From Nocardia pseudovaccinii NBRC 100343 (GTDB lineage Bacteria > Actinomycetota > Actinomycetes > Mycobacteriales > Mycobacteriaceae): a stretch of DNA of 64,000 nt. Of this stretch, positions 1-12,639 are shown piece by piece. The translations under genes were made by a program, and so were the position numbers. Position 1 is the first letter of the stretch. Each line of letters starts with the position of its first letter. The notes beneath the pieces were generated by a model. The model was given only the letters and a program-made list of their open reading frames with translations. It ran no database searches and was not told the DNA's origin. Location of the stretch: contig NZ_BDBY01000143.1 in the NCBI RefSeq assembly GCF_001613225.1, positions 22,601-86,600 on the forward strand. The letters run 5' to 3'.

Positions 1-32
1 TGCCGATGAGCGGATAGATCATCGTCGCTCAT
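1..32 (-). CDS. murJ: N-terminus of probable lipid II flippase MurJ (partial, runs off left edge)
   Basis: Only the first ten codons are inside the window (MSDDDLSAHR...). The ATG at 32 is preceded by AGGAGG at a 4-base distance, a strong ribosome binding site on the minus strand. No domain is visible. The assignment comes from gene order: in mycobacteria and nocardiae the Nudix gene and the DUF6049 gene are followed on the same strand by murJ (mviN, Rv3910), and both precede this start here. MurJ flips lipid II across the membrane for peptidoglycan synthesis. The call is positional, and another gene is possible. Confidence 0.55.
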   Translation of the reverse strand, partial: MSDDDLSAHR

Positions 33-216
33 CGTGCCTCCTGCGCCATGCCATCCCCCGCCGCCGGGCCGATGACGCCCAGGGTGTTACGCGATTGTCC
101 TCCACGATGCCATGAGTGGTGCGAGGTCGGGTACCGATCAGAGGCGACCGACTGCCTACAGGTCGGTCGAATCAACACAGCGATGACAGCCGAGCACGAG
201 CGAGGTGTCCTCGTCG

Positions 217-2901
217 TCATCCCGCCTCCTGCTGCTCCTGCTGCTGTAAGACGCGCCTGCGCGCCCGTCGGTACCTGTTCACCCGGCGTCGGGTGCCCGG
301 ATCGAAACCCTCGTCGGCCGGATCCGGCTGCCCGCGGAACCGACGCAGCAACCGGCGCCCGGCCAATAGGAACAGCAGTATTCCGGCACACGCCGTAATT
401 ATTGCCAAGGTCTGACCGTAAGCGTTCGAACGCACCGAGACCGAGGTGGGATTGCCGAGTGGGACACCGTCGGACGTGGTAAGGGAGATCGGAATGACCA
501 GGTTACGGCTATCGGTGACCTCGGTCGGGATCTGGAACGACCGGCTTCCGGTAGGCGGCAGCGTCTCTTCGCCCGGATCGGTGATCTTCGTCTCCGTCGG
601 CGCCTCGATCCGGAACCGGACCCGGATGGCGACCGGCAGATCGTTGCGTGCGACCAATAGCAACGGGCTCTGTTCGGAAGCCAAGGTGTACACCCCGCCG
701 GGCGGCAGCACGGTGACCGAACCGTAGAGCCGGTCCAGCGTGCGTGTCGTCTGGTCGAGTCGGCGCTGGGCGTACGTGTCCGGCTGTGCGGAATCGCCGG
801 AGCGCCGGTCCGAGAGGGTCAGGACGCGCAGCAGACCGTCGCGGAGCGGGGTCAGATATTGGTTCGGCGTCGGCTCGGTCTCGGGCACCTCGACGAGCGA
901 ACGCATGAGATCGGTGATCCGGCGGCCCTGGTCGCGGACCGGGAGCACGAAGCGGTCCGGAACCGCATCATGGGCGGCCTGCGGCAGATAATCGGGTTCG
1001 TGGGGCTGCGCGTCGGGCGATTCGGCGACCAGCTCGGCGAGCGTGCGCGGCGTCGCGAGGTTGTTGTGCAGCAGCAGGTCGACCTGCTTCAGGATCGCGG
1101 TGGCTTCTTCCCGGTTCGCGCTCCACTGCTGTGGCGGTACCAGCAGCAGTGAGCGCGGGCGGCTCGGGTCCGGGTTCAGCGCGGACCAAGTGATGGCGCC
1201 GAGCGCATCCTGCAGGCGGGCCATCCGGGAGTCGTTGGTGACGTCGTAGCGGACGCGTGCGGGGGTGAACGACGGGGTGGGCGGGTTGGAGCCGACGGCG
1301 GCGAGGGCGGTCGCGGACCAGATATCGAAGGTCGCCGCGTGCAGTGCCGGATCGGCGGGTGGGGTCTGGGTGCCGGAGGGTGCCGCGCTCGTCGTCGGGG
1401 CGGATGTGCTCGTGGCGGATGTGCTCGGTGTGGCGCTGATCTGCGGTTCCGGTGTCGGTATCGGCGTGACGGGAACCGGGGCGATCTCGGCCAGCCGGAC
1501 CACATCCGGCGTGCTCGTCTCCGGCAGCGGCTGACTCGAGGTGGTCTGGTTGGCGGTGCTCTGACTACCGGCGCCGCCGCGGCCGGTGGTGATCGGCTGC
1601 GAATCCGTCGAGGTACCGGCGGTGCCGAGCGGGACGGCCGCGTTATCGGCCAGTACCGCGGTCCCGAAACCGTGGCCGCGCAACAACATTCCCGCGCTCT
1701 CATCGATACTGCCGGAATCCGGCACGCTGACACCGCGCACCGATTTGGTGGCCAGAATCGAATCGACGATATCGGCGGGGTCGTTCAACGCTCGCGTGGA
1801 CAGTTCGGCATCGTTGACCGCGGCCAGTGCGGTGATATCGACCTGTGCGAACGGCAGTGCGACCGTGCAGGTCGATGCGGCGACCGCGCGCAACCGGTCC
1901 AGCCAAGTCTGGGCCTGATCGGCACCGGTGCCCGCCCTGGTCGCACCGTCCGGATCGGATGGGCTCGCCAGGACGCGATAACCCTTGGTCATCACCTGTG
2001 CGGTGATCAGCAGATCGGGATCGATCGCGATGCAGACCGCCGAGTTCAGCGTGCGATCGCGACTGGCCGGGTTGGTGCCGAGTACCGATTCCAACGCGCC
2101 GAGCAATTGGTCCAGACGCCCGCCCTTGCCCAGCGATGCGGCCAGCTCGTCGTCGGTGAGCTCGGCTTTTCCATTGAGCGGGCCGGTGACACCGGCGACC
2201 AGCCGAGGGCGGTCGGCCAGCGGCCACAGCAGCGTCGTCGCCACCGGGGTATCGGGCGCGGCGGGCACCGGCGAGCTGATATCGACCGCGGGCGGTACAC
2301 CCAGCACCGGGAGCAGGAACCGTGCGTCGTCGAGGCGGGCCTGGGTGCCGTAGGCCGGTTCCCCGTTGACATTCAGCAGCAGCGGATAAACGCCGGGCTT
2401 GGTGATATCGAGCGCGGCCGCACCGCCACTGGAGCGCAACGGGATGCTGATCGTGAACTGTTTGCGCTGGCCGGGACTCAAACGGTCGGCAACATCTTCG
2501 AACGGACCGGTCACGTCGTAGTTGACCTGGTCCAAGCGCAGAGTCGAGCGCAGCGCGCTCGGTGCCGACACCGCGGCGGCGCGTTGGATGCGGACACTGA
2601 TGTCCTCGACCACCCGATCGCCGATATTGGTGACGGTGCCCGCGACCGTCAGCGTCGGATCGCTGGTGGTGGTCACCGCGGACGGATTCACCGAATCCAG
2701 AGTCAGCTTCAGGAATTTCGGCGACGACGAACTGTTCGGCGTCGTCGGCTGGGCGGCGGCGGGCTGGGCGAGCAATACCGGGACCGCCGTCGCTGTGCCG
2801 AGAATGGTCAGGACCGCCGCGATGATCCGGAACAGGGCCGCCCGTCGCCCGACCACCACCCCCCACGGAATCGCTGCGCGATGCCGGAAAGTCTGGGTCA
2901 T
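217..2901 (-). CDS. DUF6049 family secreted/membrane-anchored protein (Rv3909-like)
   Basis: The protein has 894 aa. It has an N-terminal signal or anchor segment (about residues 20-50, ending in AQPAAAQ), a long extracytoplasmic body, a low-complexity Thr/Ser/Pro linker around residues 440-525, and one transmembrane helix near residues 840-860 ([17 protein letters not shown]). A very basic cytoplasmic tail follows, ending in Gln-rich sequence. This layout and the position between a Nudix gene and murJ match the actinobacterial DUF6049/Rv3909 family, whose biochemical role is unknown but which is linked to cell-wall assembly by context. Its ATG overlaps the Nudix stop codon (ATGA, 2898-2901), so the two are translationally coupled. 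Confidence 0.85.
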   Translation of the reverse strand: MTQTFRHRAAIPWGVVVGRRAALFRIIAAVLTILGTATAVPVLLAQPAAAQPTTPNSSSSPKFLKLTLDSVNPSAVTTTSDPTLTVAGTVTNIGDRVVEDISVRIQRAAAVSAPSALRSTLRLDQVNYDVTGPFEDVADRLSPGQRKQFTISIPLRSSGGAAALDITKPGVYPLLLNVNGEPAYGTQARLDDARFLLPVLGVPPAVDISSPVPAAPDTPVATTLLWPLADRPRLVAGVTGPLNGKAELTDDELAASLGKGGRLDQLLGALESVLGTNPASRDRTLNSAVCIAIDPDLLITAQVMTKGYRVLASPSDPDGATRAGTGADQAQTWLDRLRAVAASTCTVALPFAQVDITALAAVNDAELSTRALNDPADIVDSILATKSVRGVSVPDSGSIDESAGMLLRGHGFGTAVLADNAAVPLGTAGTSTDSQPITTGRGGAGSQSTANQTTSSQPLPETSTPDVVRLAEIAPVPVTPIPTPEPQISATPSTSATSTSAPTTSAAPSGTQTPPADPALHAATFDIWSATALAAVGSNPPTPSFTPARVRYDVTNDSRMARLQDALGAITWSALNPDPSRPRSLLLVPPQQWSANREEATAILKQVDLLLHNNLATPRTLAELVAESPDAQPHEPDYLPQAAHDAVPDRFVLPVRDQGRRITDLMRSLVEVPETEPTPNQYLTPLRDGLLRVLTLSDRRSGDSAQPDTYAQRRLDQTTRTLDRLYGSVTVLPPGGVYTLASEQSPLLLVARNDLPVAIRVRFRIEAPTETKITDPGEETLPPTGSRSFQIPTEVTDSRNLVIPISLTTSDGVPLGNPTSVSVRSNAYGQTLAIITACAGILLFLLAGRRLLRRFRGQPDPADEGFDPGTRRRVNRYRRARRRVLQQQEQQEAG

Positions 2902-3437
2902 CTCTTGCCGGTCTCCATCCGGTCGATCATCCGGTTCGCCACTTCGGCGAGGCGCCGCTCATCGGCGTAGGCGAGCCGAGAATCCAATTCGCTCAACGGA
3001 ACCCACGCCACCTGCGTGACCTCGACGTCGGCATCGGAGAGCTCACCACCGATGGAGCGCAGCAGATAATGATGCACGGTCTTGTGTACCCGGCGACCCT
3101 CGGTGACGAACCAGTAATCGATGCTGCCGAGTTCGGCGACCACTATCCCATTGATTCCGGTCTCCTCGGCGACCTCCCGGATCGCGGTCTGCTCGGGCGT
3201 CTCCCCCTCTTCGATATGTCCCTTGGGCAGCGACCACAGCAGTCTGCCACGCCGATCGGTCCGCCCGATCAGCGCCGCACTGCGTTTGTCGCTCGGCCCG
3301 TCCAACCCGTCGACGACGAGTCCACCCGCCGAGGTTTCCCGTACCGTGCGCATGCGCGGTTTCGCCGCGTTGGCGGCCGAACCGCGGCGCCGGGGCTGGC
3401 GGCGTCGACTGTTCGCGCGATCGGCCGGAGACACCAC
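2898..3437 (-). CDS. mutT4: Nudix hydrolase (MutT4-like)
   Basis: The protein has 179 aa. A perfect Nudix box GX5EX7REUXEEXGU lies at residues 73-95 (GHIEEGET...REVAEETGI), with an N-terminal Arg-rich extension of about 30 residues. Nudix enzymes split nucleoside diphosphate linkages. The mycobacterial MutT4 in the same place (Rv3908, beside pcnA and upstream of the DUF6049 gene and murJ) is proposed to remove damaged nucleotides. The start is a GTG followed by a second in-frame GTG. It is the first gene of the operon and is divergent from pcnA. The family is certain; the exact substrate cannot be read from the sequence. Confidence 0.85.
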   Translation of the reverse strand: MVSPADRANSRRRQPRRRGSAANAAKPRMRTVRETSAGGLVVDGLDGPSDKRSAALIGRTDRRGRLLWSLPKGHIEEGETPEQTAIREVAEETGINGIVVAELGSIDYWFVTEGRRVHKTVHHYLLRSIGGELSDADVEVTQVAWVPLSELDSRLAYADERRLAEVANRMIDRMETGKR

Positions 3438-3549
3438 GCAATCCTACTGTGTTGGATTTGCAGCGCCTGCGGCGCTGCGTGTTCGCGGCCCCCTTCTGTC
3501 TCGCGTCCGAGCGGCCGAGACTCGCGACTTCGTCGCATGTGCTTCGGCC

Positions 3550-3634
3550 ACTCGGCTGAGTCAATGGCCGCGCCTTCGCGCGGACGCGAGACGGGCCGCG
3601 AACGTCGCTCGTAAGACTCGCTCCGTGGTGGTCG
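3550..3634. repeat. Imperfect direct repeat, copy 1
   Basis: It starts ACTCGGCTGAGTC and continues through CCTTCGCGC, GACGCGAG, CGAACGT, GCTCGT and GCTCC to GTGGTCG. The same ordered blocks reappear at 3705-3780 with substitutions and a few indels. The first block is a small hairpin (GACTC GGCT GAGTC in copy 2). No open reading frame is conserved between the copies. Confidence 0.7.
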
Positions 3635-3704
3635 CCTGAGCGGGAACCTTCGGCATCGGATGTGTGCTCGCCCAGCGATGGAGATTAACGCCTGCGCATC
3701 GACG

Positions 3705-3780
3705 ACTCGGCTGAGTCGATAACCACACCTTCGCGCCGACGCGAGCGAACGTTGCTCGTCGGACAGCTCCATTGTGGTCG
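3705..3780. repeat. Imperfect direct repeat, copy 2
   Basis: This is the second, shorter copy of the 3550-3634 element. It begins with CGACTCGGCTGAGTCG, a perfect inverted repeat with a 4-base loop when the preceding CG is included. It ends at GTGGTCG. The copies are about 155 bp apart start to start. Their function is unknown. Confidence 0.7.
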
Positions 3781-3926
3781 AGTGGTGCCGCCTGCTCGGC
3801 TGGACACATATGCCTTCTATATAGAGGAGATTCGCAGACCGCCCATATAGGCAGCCTGCGCAGGATGTCCGGCTGCGCGGGTTGCGCTGGAATATCGGTT
3901 GTGTGGGCTCGGTAAGCTGCTACTTC

Positions 3927-5387
<1,461 letters not shown>

Positions 5388-5406
5388 GCGGGAATTCGCC
5401 GGTCGA

Positions 5407-6222
5407 TCAGAAGATGATCAGCGTGGTGCCCGCCACGATGGCCGAGCGGATCTGTGCCAGGTCGAACGATCCGGTGATCCCCGGCAGCTCCACCCGGAAC
5501 CGGACCAGATCGCCCTCGCGGGTGGCGTGCACGATGCGCGCGTCGTTCGGTAGCCGATCCAGCAGGATCGCTGGCGCGGTGACCAGCTTGCGCGGGATCC
5601 GGATGCCCAGCCAGTTCGCCCGGTGGATATCGACGGTCAGCAGGTTGTCGCGCACCTGCGCTTCCAGCAGCGCGCTGATCCGGCGTTTTCGATGCTTCGC
5701 CCGGATCAACCCGCCCGCGTCGACGTCGAGTTTCCAATCGCGCTGCTGGTTATCGAGCCAGCCGACGAGCGCCTCGGTGGTGACAGTTCCGTTCAGGTCC
5801 AGCTGCTGCACCCGCGCCTTCGTCGGCACACCGGGCACCAGCCGGACGCCGTGCGCGATCACGGTGACCTGTTCGATCGGGTAGTCGTCCCAGCGCAGCC
5901 GGGACAGCACGGTCTTGGTCTGGAAATGCGCGCCGCGCCTGCGCACCTTCAGCACCTGTAACGTCGCGTGCAGATCGTGGCCGAGCAGGGTGGCGCTGAC
6001 CTCCTGGCCGCCGAACCGGCTGAGAATGCCCTCGCTGAGCACGGTCATCAGCACGTCCGGCATGAGCGCGGTCACGGTGCCCGCGCCGAAGTCGGCCAAT
6101 GGATCCACCCAGGCGGTGGTGTAGGCGAGCCATTGCTCCAGCAATGATTGATCGAACAGGCGTTTACCCATGTCGACGGCCCGCATCGGTGACCATGACG
6201 TCGGATCGAAGTACGTGGCCAT
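5407..6222 (-). CDS. LmeA-like (DUF2993-type) lipid-binding protein, hypothetical
   Basis: The protein has 271 aa from ATG at 6222, preceded by GGAG at a 5-base distance. There is no clear signal peptide and no transmembrane helix. The C-terminal stretch (LPNDARIVHATREGDLVRF) resembles the end of LmeA/DUF2993 proteins, which bind phospholipid-like ligands in mycobacterial envelope biogenesis. The resemblance is by eye and modest. It is convergent with pcnA with only 19 bp between the stops. The family assignment is an inference. Confidence 0.55.
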   Translation of the reverse strand: MATYFDPTSWSPMRAVDMGKRLFDQSLLEQWLAYTTAWVDPLADFGAGTVTALMPDVLMTVLSEGILSRFGGQEVSATLLGHDLHATLQVLKVRRRGAHFQTKTVLSRLRWDDYPIEQVTVIAHGVRLVPGVPTKARVQQLDLNGTVTTEALVGWLDNQQRDWKLDVDAGGLIRAKHRKRRISALLEAQVRDNLLTVDIHRANWLGIRIPRKLVTAPAILLDRLPNDARIVHATREGDLVRFRVELPGITGSFDLAQIRSAIVAGTTLIIF

Positions 6223-6298
6223 GATTGCTCCGAGCGTACTTGGCGTCGGCCCACCCGACCACGTTCGCGGCTGTGACGAAGTGGGCAATTGTGCGCAT

Positions 6299-6751
6299 TC
6301 AGATAGGCGTTCTATACCTGCTGGTCGGCGCCGCACCCGCATCGGCCAGGTTGATCCACGGCAGCACCCGTCCGTGCTCGTTCACCACGGGCAACTGCCG
6401 CTTGCCCAGCATCTCGGCTATGGCCTCCGTGCCGCCCGCGCTGTAGAACAGCCCGTAGCGCAATGAGATGCCTTCGAGCCCATCGGCATTCAGCATCAGC
6501 TCTTCCTTGACCCGCATGCCTTCGAGGTGCGGTTCCACCGCCGTGTCGCCGGTCGGCGCGAAGGCGTCGTCCTCGGTGAGCACGTGGTCGCCGAAATCGC
6601 CGTAGCCGTAACCGAAGACCATGGATTCGGCGATGACCCGCCGGGCGCCGACGGCGCGTGCGGGCTCCAGCAGGCCATGAGACAGCTGACCTCCCTCCGA
6701 CGTGAACACTCGAGTGTGAGCTACCTCACTCTGGAAAGCATGCCAGGGCAC
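6299..6751 (-). pseudogene. Truncated NAD-dependent epimerase/dehydratase remnant
   Basis: The 150-aa frame matches only the middle of an extended SDR/epimerase. It has a segment like the family's central helix (LEPARAVGARRVIAESMVF), the substrate-binding LRYGLFYSAGGTEAIAEML and a late LPWINLADA motif. The N-terminal Rossmann half with the GxxGxxG motif is missing, and the protein stops early with an odd tail (APTSRYRTPI). The in-frame reading continues upstream only as far as the end of the neighbouring hydantoinase gene (stop at 6766), so the gene looks cut at both ends by rearrangement. Confidence 0.7.
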
Positions 6752-6765
6752 CGCGTCGAATGTGA

Positions 6766-9700
6766 TCAGTTCCCGTACCCGCCGCCGCCGGGCGTCTCGA
6801 TGACCAGCACGTCCCCGGGTTCGAGATGCGCCGAATCCGCCCCGCTCAGGTCCTGCACCGTGCCATCGGCACGCTCGATCCGATTTCGGCCGAGGGCACC
6901 GGGCGCGCCGCCCGCCATGCCGTACGGCGGCACCCGGCGGTGACTCGACAGCGTCGAGACCGTCACCGCTTCGGTGAATCGCAGCCGACGCACCGCACCG
7001 TCACCACCGCGCCATCGACCGGCGCCTCCGCTCCCCGCGCGTACCGCGAACTCCTCGAGCAGTACCGGCAGCCGCCACTCCAGCACCTCCGGATCGGTGA
7101 GCCGGGAGTTGGTCATATGGGTCTGGACCACCGGAGCGCCGTCGAAACCGTCGCCTGCGCCCGATCCGGATCCGATCGTCTCGTAGTACTGGCTGCGATC
7201 ATTGCCGAAGGTGATGTTGTTCATCGTGCCCGACCCCTCGGCCTGCACACCGAGCGCCGCGTACAGCGCGCCGGTAATCGCCTGGGAGGTTTCGACATTG
7301 CCCGCGACGACCGCGGCGGGCGGTTCGGGTGCGAGCATCGAACCGGGCGGCACGATGATCCGCAGTGGTCGCAGGCAGCCGTCATTGAGCGGGATATCGT
7401 CGGCGACCAGCGTCCGGAACACATACAGGACGGCCGCGTTCGCAACGGCATAGGGTGCGTTGAAGTTACCGTCGAGCTGCCCCGAGGTACCACTGAAATC
7501 GATCGTGGCGCTGCGGTTTTCCCGATCCACCGTGACGCGAACGCGAATGGTCGCGCCCAGATCGGTCGCGTAGGAGTATTCGCCGTCGTCGAGCGCATCG
7601 ATGACGCGCCGCACCGATTCCTCCGCGTTGTCCTGCACATGCCGCATATACGCTTCGACGACATCGAGCCCGAAGTGCTCGATCATCTTCCGGACTTCTT
7701 CGACGCCCTTGGCATTGGCGGCGATCTGGGCGCGCAGATCGGCGAGATTGGTGGCCGGATTGCGGGACGGGTACGGCGCTTCGGTGAGCAAGCGCAGCGT
7801 CTCGTCCTCGCGGAACCGGCCGTCCTCGACGAGCAGCCAGTTGTCGAAGATGACACCTTCCTCCTCGATGCGACGGCTGTTCGCGGGCATCGAACCGGGC
7901 GCGATACCACCGATTTCGGCGTGGTGGCCGCGCGAGGCGACATAGAAGAGGATCTCGGTGCCCGCGGTGTCGAATACCGGCGTGATCACCGTGACATCGG
8001 GTAAATGGGTGCCGCCGTGGTACGGATCGTTGACGGCGTAGGCGTCGCCGGGGCGCATGCCCCCGGCCTGCCTGCGCCGGATGACCTCCTTGACGCTGGT
8101 GCCCATCGATCCGAGATGGACCGGAATATGCGGCGCATTGGCGACGAGATTGCCGTCGGGGTCGAAGAGTGCGCACGAGAAGTCCAGGCGCTCTTTGATA
8201 TTGACCGACTGTGCGGTCGACTCCAGCCGCGCGCCCATCTGCTCGGCGATGGACATGAACAGATTGTTGAAGACCTCCAGCAGCACCGGGTCCGCTTCGG
8301 TGCCCGCCTCTGGTCCGGTCACCGCCGCGACCCGTTCCATGAGCAGATGCCCGAGGTCGTTCACCACGGCCTGCCAGCCGTCGTCGACGACCGTGGTGGA
8401 GTTGGCCTCGGTAATGATCGCGGGCCCGAGCACCGCCTTCTTCGGCACCAATTCCGCACGCTGATAAAGGAATACCTCGCGCCGAGCGCCACCGGTGTGC
8501 AGTTGTACCGACTCCGGCTCGCTGGCGGTTACGCGCGGCCCGGCCAGGTCTGCGAGATCGGGTGGTTCGGTGAGCCCGGTCGCCTCGACCGAAAGCGCCT
8601 CGATCACGATAGGGCGGTCCAGCACGAAGGAGTAGGTGTTGCGGTGACGTTCGACGAAATCCGTTGCCATCCCCGCCGGTTCGGTGAGTTCGACGGTGAG
8701 CGTGGTGTCGGTGCCGTCGTAGCGCAGCTGGGCGCGCCGCACGATACGCACCCGGTGCACGGGCACATCCTCACCGAGCAGTTCGGCGCGCGCGATGGCC
8801 TCCAGATCATCGGCGATCTCACCGACACGGTCCATCGACTCCTCGTGCAGCGGCAACTCCACCGAACGCTCGCGCATGGCGGTGGTATCGGCGAGACCGA
8901 TACCGAGGGCCGAGAGCACACCGGCCATCGGCGGCACCACAACGGTGCGAATGCCGAGGGAATCGGCCACCTTGCAGGCGAGTTGGCCGCCCGCGCCGCC
9001 GAAGGTGGTCAGCGCGTAGCGGGTCACATCGTGGCCCTTCTGTACCGAGATCCGCTTGACGGCGGCGGCGATATTGGCGACCGCGATCTCGAGATAGCCC
9101 TCGGCGACCTGCTCCGGTGTGCGATCGTCACCGGTGCGCTCCGCGATTTCGGCGGCCAGTTCCGCGAATCGGCTGCGCACCAGCGCATCATCGAGCGGTT
9201 CGTTGCCATCCGGCCCGAAAACCCTTGGAAAATACTCGGATTGGATGCGGCCGAGCATCACATTGGCATCGGTGACCGTCAACGGTCCGCCGCCGCGATA
9301 ACAGGCCGGTCCGGGTGCCGCACCCGCAGAATCGGGTCCGACGCGGTAGCGGCTGCCGTCGAAATGCAGGATCGAACCGCCACCCGCCGCCACGGTATGG
9401 ATATCGAGCATTGGCGCGCGCAACCGGACACCGGCGATCTGCGTGATGAACACCCGCTCGTATTCGCCCGCGAAATGCGATACGTCCGTGGAGGTTCCAC
9501 CCATATCGAAGCCGATGACACGGTCGAAACCGGCGAGTTCGGACATCCGCACCATGCCGACGATGCCGCCCGCCGGACCGGACAGAATGGCGTCCTTACC
9601 GCGGAACTGCCCGGCCTCGGTGAGTCCGCCATTGGACTGCATGAACATCAGCCGCACACCGGTGAGCTGGTCGGCGACCTGCTGGACGTAGCGGCGCAGC

Positions 9701-10350
9701 ACCGGTGAGAGATAGGCATCCACCACCGTGGTGTCTCCGCGCGGCACCAGCTTCATCAGCGGGCTCACCTCGCTGGACAGCGAGATCTGCGGAAATCCGA
9801 TCTCGCGGGCGACCCGGCCGATCACCTTTTCGTGTTCGGGATACAGATGCGAATGCATGCAGACGACGGCGACGGCGCGGATGCCGCTGTCGTACAGCGG
9901 CTTCAGTTCAGCTGCCAGTGCGTCGAGATCCGGCGCAGTCAGCACCGTCCCATCCGCCGTGACGCGCTCGTCCACCTCGATCACCTGCTCGTGTAACAAC
10001 TCCGGCAGCACGATCTCGCGCGCGAAGATCTGCGGCCGATTCTGATAGGCGATGCGCAATGCGTCGCGGAAGCCGCGGGTGATGACCAGCACGGTCCGTT
10101 CGCCCTTGCGCTCGAGCAGTGCGTTGGTCGCGACCGTTGTGCCCATCCGGACGGCATCTATATCGGCGGTGCCGCCCGCGTCGCCGAGGATTTCGCGAAT
10201 GCCCGCCACCGCGGAGTCGGCATAGCGCGCCGGATTCTCTGAGAGCAGCTTGTGCGTGACGAGTCCGCCGTCGGGGCGACGGGCCACCACATCGGTGAAT
10301 GTGCCGCCCCGATCGATCCAGAACTGCCAGCCCGGTGTCTCGCTCGTCAC
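6766..10350 (-). CDS. Hydantoinase/5-oxoprolinase, HyuA-HyuB fusion
   Basis: The protein has 1194 aa, started at GTG 10350 ([20 protein letters not shown]). The upstream in-frame sequence in the open frame is poor. The N-terminal HyuA half (to about residue 680) has the ATP-binding GGTFTDVV motif and [12 protein letters not shown]. The C-terminal HyuB half (about 682-1190) has Sxx[17 protein letters not shown] and a final [11 protein letters not shown]. Separate HyuA and HyuB subunits or fused enzymes of this length hydrolyse 5-oxoproline or hydantoins with ATP. Eukaryotic-type 5-oxoprolinase has the same fused order. It lies on the same strand downstream of the DUF4185 gene. Whether oxoproline or a hydantoin is the substrate cannot be told. 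Confidence 0.88.
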   Translation of the reverse strand: MTSETPGWQFWIDRGGTFTDVVARRPDGGLVTHKLLSENPARYADSAVAGIREILGDAGGTADIDAVRMGTTVATNALLERKGERTVLVITRGFRDALRIAYQNRPQIFAREIVLPELLHEQVIEVDERVTADGTVLTAPDLDALAAELKPLYDSGIRAVAVVCMHSHLYPEHEKVIGRVAREIGFPQISLSSEVSPLMKLVPRGDTTVVDAYLSPVLRRYVQQVADQLTGVRLMFMQSNGGLTEAGQFRGKDAILSGPAGGIVGMVRMSELAGFDRVIGFDMGGTSTDVSHFAGEYERVFITQIAGVRLRAPMLDIHTVAAGGGSILHFDGSRYRVGPDSAGAAPGPACYRGGGPLTVTDANVMLGRIQSEYFPRVFGPDGNEPLDDALVRSRFAELAAEIAERTGDDRTPEQVAEGYLEIAVANIAAAVKRISVQKGHDVTRYALTTFGGAGGQLACKVADSLGIRTVVVPPMAGVLSALGIGLADTTAMRERSVELPLHEESMDRVGEIADDLEAIARAELLGEDVPVHRVRIVRRAQLRYDGTDTTLTVELTEPAGMATDFVERHRNTYSFVLDRPIVIEALSVEATGLTEPPDLADLAGPRVTASEPESVQLHTGGARREVFLYQRAELVPKKAVLGPAIITEANSTTVVDDGWQAVVNDLGHLLMERVAAVTGPEAGTEADPVLLEVFNNLFMSIAEQMGARLESTAQSVNIKERLDFSCALFDPDGNLVANAPHIPVHLGSMGTSVKEVIRRRQAGGMRPGDAYAVNDPYHGGTHLPDVTVITPVFDTAGTEILFYVASRGHHAEIGGIAPGSMPANSRRIEEEGVIFDNWLLVEDGRFREDETLRLLTEAPYPSRNPATNLADLRAQIAANAKGVEEVRKMIEHFGLDVVEAYMRHVQDNAEESVRRVIDALDDGEYSYATDLGATIRVRVTVDRENRSATIDFSGTSGQLDGNFNAPYAVANAAVLYVFRTLVADDIPLNDGCLRPLRIIVPPGSMLAPEPPAAVVAGNVETSQAITGALYAALGVQAEGSGTMNNITFGNDRSQYYETIGSGSGAGDGFDGAPVVQTHMTNSRLTDPEVLEWRLPVLLEEFAVRAGSGGAGRWRGGDGAVRRLRFTEAVTVSTLSSHRRVPPYGMAGGAPGALGRNRIERADGTVQDLSGADSAHLEPGDVLVIETPGGGGYGN

Positions 10351-10435
10351 CGGAGCCGTCCGTGCGAAGTACGTATGCGCTGGTCGATCACATGCGCACC
10401 ATACCGAATCACCGTCGGCGCGGATCCGAGTGCGA

Positions 10436-12031
10436 TCAGTGCGGCGGATCGAGTTTCGCGTGCATGAGGTACACGTTGTAGGTATCCCACGCCGAGATGG
10501 TGAAGTACAGATCCTCGGCGGTCGACCACGGATGGATGAAGCCGCCGTAGGCCTTCGGATAGTCGTCGGTGGAGACCAGCTGGACACCATCGGTCCAGGC
10601 GCCCTGCGGGCTCGCCGCGGTGCGCATCACGATCGCAGCGCGCGCCGAATCCAGATAGACCATCTGCCACTGTTCGGTGTCCTTGTCGAAGCGCACCGAC
10701 AGCTCGCTTGCCATACCGAGAACCAAAGGCGTGGCCTGGTTTTCGGCCGCAGGGGCCCATGCGCCGCCCACCCAGTACTGGTAGGCCGATTTGTTCAGCA
10801 CCTCGGTCTTCGGCACCCTGGCCAGGCCGATCATGCCGACCCGCCCGTTGGGCGTGCCGAACATATAGACGTAATCGCCCTGCGGCACCATGGCCGCCAC
10901 CTGGAACCGGCCGAGCCCGAAGAAGTTGTCCCACCGGGCATGCTGATCCTTGACCCAGGTGCGGCCGTTGTCGTCGGAGTACGCGAGTCCGCCGTAATTG
11001 GTCGACCACAAGCCGGGAATGCGGCTCCAGTGGTTCACCGACATATAGCTCATGAACTGGCGCTGCCCGAGCGCGAACCCGGAGGTCGGGATGGTGGTCG
11101 TCTCCCAGTTCTTGATCTTGCGGCTGGGCAGCAGTTCGGTGGCGTGACAGCGGCTGTCCTGGACCATGGTGTCGATGCCGAGTCCGTCGGCGAGATCGTG
11201 GTCGGTGCTGTAGCCGAGCACATTGCTGCGCCAGTCGGGCCCGCCCACCCCGCCACTGGTCCAGCCATCGCCGAAGGTGTCGCCGAAGGCCACGGCGACC
11301 TCGCCCGGTTTGGTCTCCCACATGATGCCGAGGTCGGTGCCGTCGACCTGCCAGCGCATATCGGTGCGGTTCGCCGAACCGTGCCCGGTCACCTGACCGA
11401 CCAGATCCACCGCTTCCACCAGCGGCGGGGCGATGGCGGCGGTCAGCGGTCCGGGTTCGGCCGGGTGCACGATCGGCGGCGGCGCGGGTTGCGGTTCGAT
11501 TCCGTCCGGGCCGGGCACCGGGATCGGAATGGGTTCGATCTCCGGACGGAACTCGATGCGCGGCAGGCGGATCGAGCCGGAACCCGAACTCGAACCGGAG
11601 CTCGAGCCGGGGCCGGAACCGGAGCTGGACCCGGTGTCGGGCGCGTTTTCCGGTGCTGGATCGGTGGCGGGATCCGACGGCTTCGGCGTATCCCGAACAT
11701 CCGGGCACGGGTTGCGGCACGGGTCGGCGGGCAGCGGTTCCGGATCGATGCGGGTGTTGTCCGGCGGCGGATCGGGGACCGGAACCGGCGTGATCTCGGG
11801 AACCGGCACCGGGATATCGATCTGCGGCGGCAAAGGGGGCAGCGGCGGAGGCGGCGGTGCGTTCGGATCCGGCGCCCGGTTCAACGGGTCGAATCCGATC
11901 TCGCCACAACTGTTCACCGGCGGCGGGGCCCACGGATGCTGCGCGGCCTGCGCGACGGGTGTCGGTACGGTCAGCGCTCCGGCGAGCAGCGCGCCGAGGA
12001 TTGCGGGCGCACAGCTCGGCCGAAATCCCAT
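10436..12031 (-). CDS. Secreted DUF4185 domain protein
   Basis: The protein has 531 aa from ATG 12031, chosen because AGGGAG lies 10 bases upstream and the signal peptide follows directly ([18 protein letters not shown]). After the signal comes a long Pro/Ser/Gly-rich linker (roughly residues 30-180), then a globular DUF4185 domain. That domain has the family's pattern of sialidase-like blades ([33 protein letters not shown]). DUF4185 proteins are exported actinobacterial proteins with a predicted beta-propeller glycan-binding or hydrolase fold, and their function is not established. The gap to the hydantoinase gene is 85 bp. Confidence 0.85.
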   Translation of the reverse strand: MGFRPSCAPAILGALLAGALTVPTPVAQAAQHPWAPPPVNSCGEIGFDPLNRAPDPNAPPPPPLPPLPPQIDIPVPVPEITPVPVPDPPPDNTRIDPEPLPADPCRNPCPDVRDTPKPSDPATDPAPENAPDTGSSSGSGPGSSSGSSSGSGSIRLPRIEFRPEIEPIPIPVPGPDGIEPQPAPPPIVHPAEPGPLTAAIAPPLVEAVDLVGQVTGHGSANRTDMRWQVDGTDLGIMWETKPGEVAVAFGDTFGDGWTSGGVGGPDWRSNVLGYSTDHDLADGLGIDTMVQDSRCHATELLPSRKIKNWETTTIPTSGFALGQRQFMSYMSVNHWSRIPGLWSTNYGGLAYSDDNGRTWVKDQHARWDNFFGLGRFQVAAMVPQGDYVYMFGTPNGRVGMIGLARVPKTEVLNKSAYQYWVGGAWAPAAENQATPLVLGMASELSVRFDKDTEQWQMVYLDSARAAIVMRTAASPQGAWTDGVQLVSTDDYPKAYGGFIHPWSTAEDLYFTISAWDTYNVYLMHAKLDPPH

Positions 12032-12108
12032 CCGTTGTTGACTCCCTGTCGATTCGGGTCGATGGGAGATCAACTTACCCGACCGAATCGCGCGAAGGGT
12101 GGAACCGG

Positions 12109-12639
12109 ATGGGGCGCAGTCGCGTCCAACCAGATATGAACGAGATCGAGTACGTGTTCGGAACCGGTGACGGCACGGTGCACGTCTGGACCAGCCAGAC
12201 GGATCTGGATCTATCCGGGTCGGGCATCGGCGATGCGGTGGGACTCGACTTCGACGGCGACGGCCTGGTCGACGACGTGCTCTGGGATTCGCACGGCACC
12301 GGCGTTGCCGATGTGGCCGGGCTGGATCTCGACGACGACGGCGTACTCGACCATTTCTTCACCGATCCGACCGGCAACGGCACCTGGAATCACCAGATCA
12401 CCGGCAGCCCGGCCGATGCGGACAGCGAACACCTGGCCTGGATCGAGCGCACCGAGCCCGAGCCGGATCATCTCGCCGCCGACCAATTCGGCGCGGCCTT
12501 GTCGAATCACGATGAGCCGACGCGGGATTCGCGCTGGTTCGATCCGCAAGCTCCGATCGAACCTGTCGCCGCGCTTCGGGATCACCGGACCTGGTCGGGC
12601 GATGAGTCCACTTATCCGACAATGCCGTTCAGCGAGTAA
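12109..12639 (+). CDS. Small acidic DUF6802-like protein with Asp-rich repeats
   Basis: The protein has about 176 aa from ATG 12109, which has GAAGGG 9 bases upstream. A second ATG at 12136 (MNEIEYVFG) fits the usual N-terminus of relatives but has no clear ribosome binding site. The core holds repeated D-x-D-x-D-like units (DFDGDGLVDDV, DLDDDGVLDHF), which resemble EF-hand or thrombospondin-type calcium loops. There is no signal peptide. Relatives are scattered through Nocardia, Rhodococcus and Mycobacterium as hypothetical or pullulanase-named proteins. Its stop overlaps the convergent MFS gene by 11 bp. Calcium binding is an inference. Confidence 0.7.
   Translation: MGRSRVQPDMNEIEYVFGTGDGTVHVWTSQTDLDLSGSGIGDAVGLDFDGDGLVDDVLWDSHGTGVADVAGLDLDDDGVLDHFFTDPTGNGTWNHQITGSPADADSEHLAWIERTEPEPDHLAADQFGAALSNHDEPTRDSRWFDPQAPIEPVAALRDHRTWSGDESTYPTMPFSE

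Larger units (their letters stand above)
3438..3926. other. Intergenic region between divergent mutT4 and pcnA
   Basis: There are 489 bp without a convincing gene. It should hold the divergent promoters of the murJ operon and pcnA. Most of it is taken up by two diverged copies of an 80-bp repeat (listed separately). A more AT-rich stretch near 3805-3850 (tctatatagaggag) may contain the pcnA promoter. Confidence 0.6.

Noticed and set aside
1339..2970. Long plus-strand frame (543 codons)
   Set aside because: It is antisense to the DUF6049 gene and Arg/Gly/Gln-rich, a typical shadow frame of GC-rich coding sequence.
8005..9708. Plus-strand frame of 567 codons
   Set aside because: It is antisense to the HyuA-HyuB gene, with shadow-type composition and no motif.
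10250..12139. Plus-strand frame of 629 codons
   Set aside because: It is antisense to the DUF4185 gene, which has a signal peptide and ribosome binding site.
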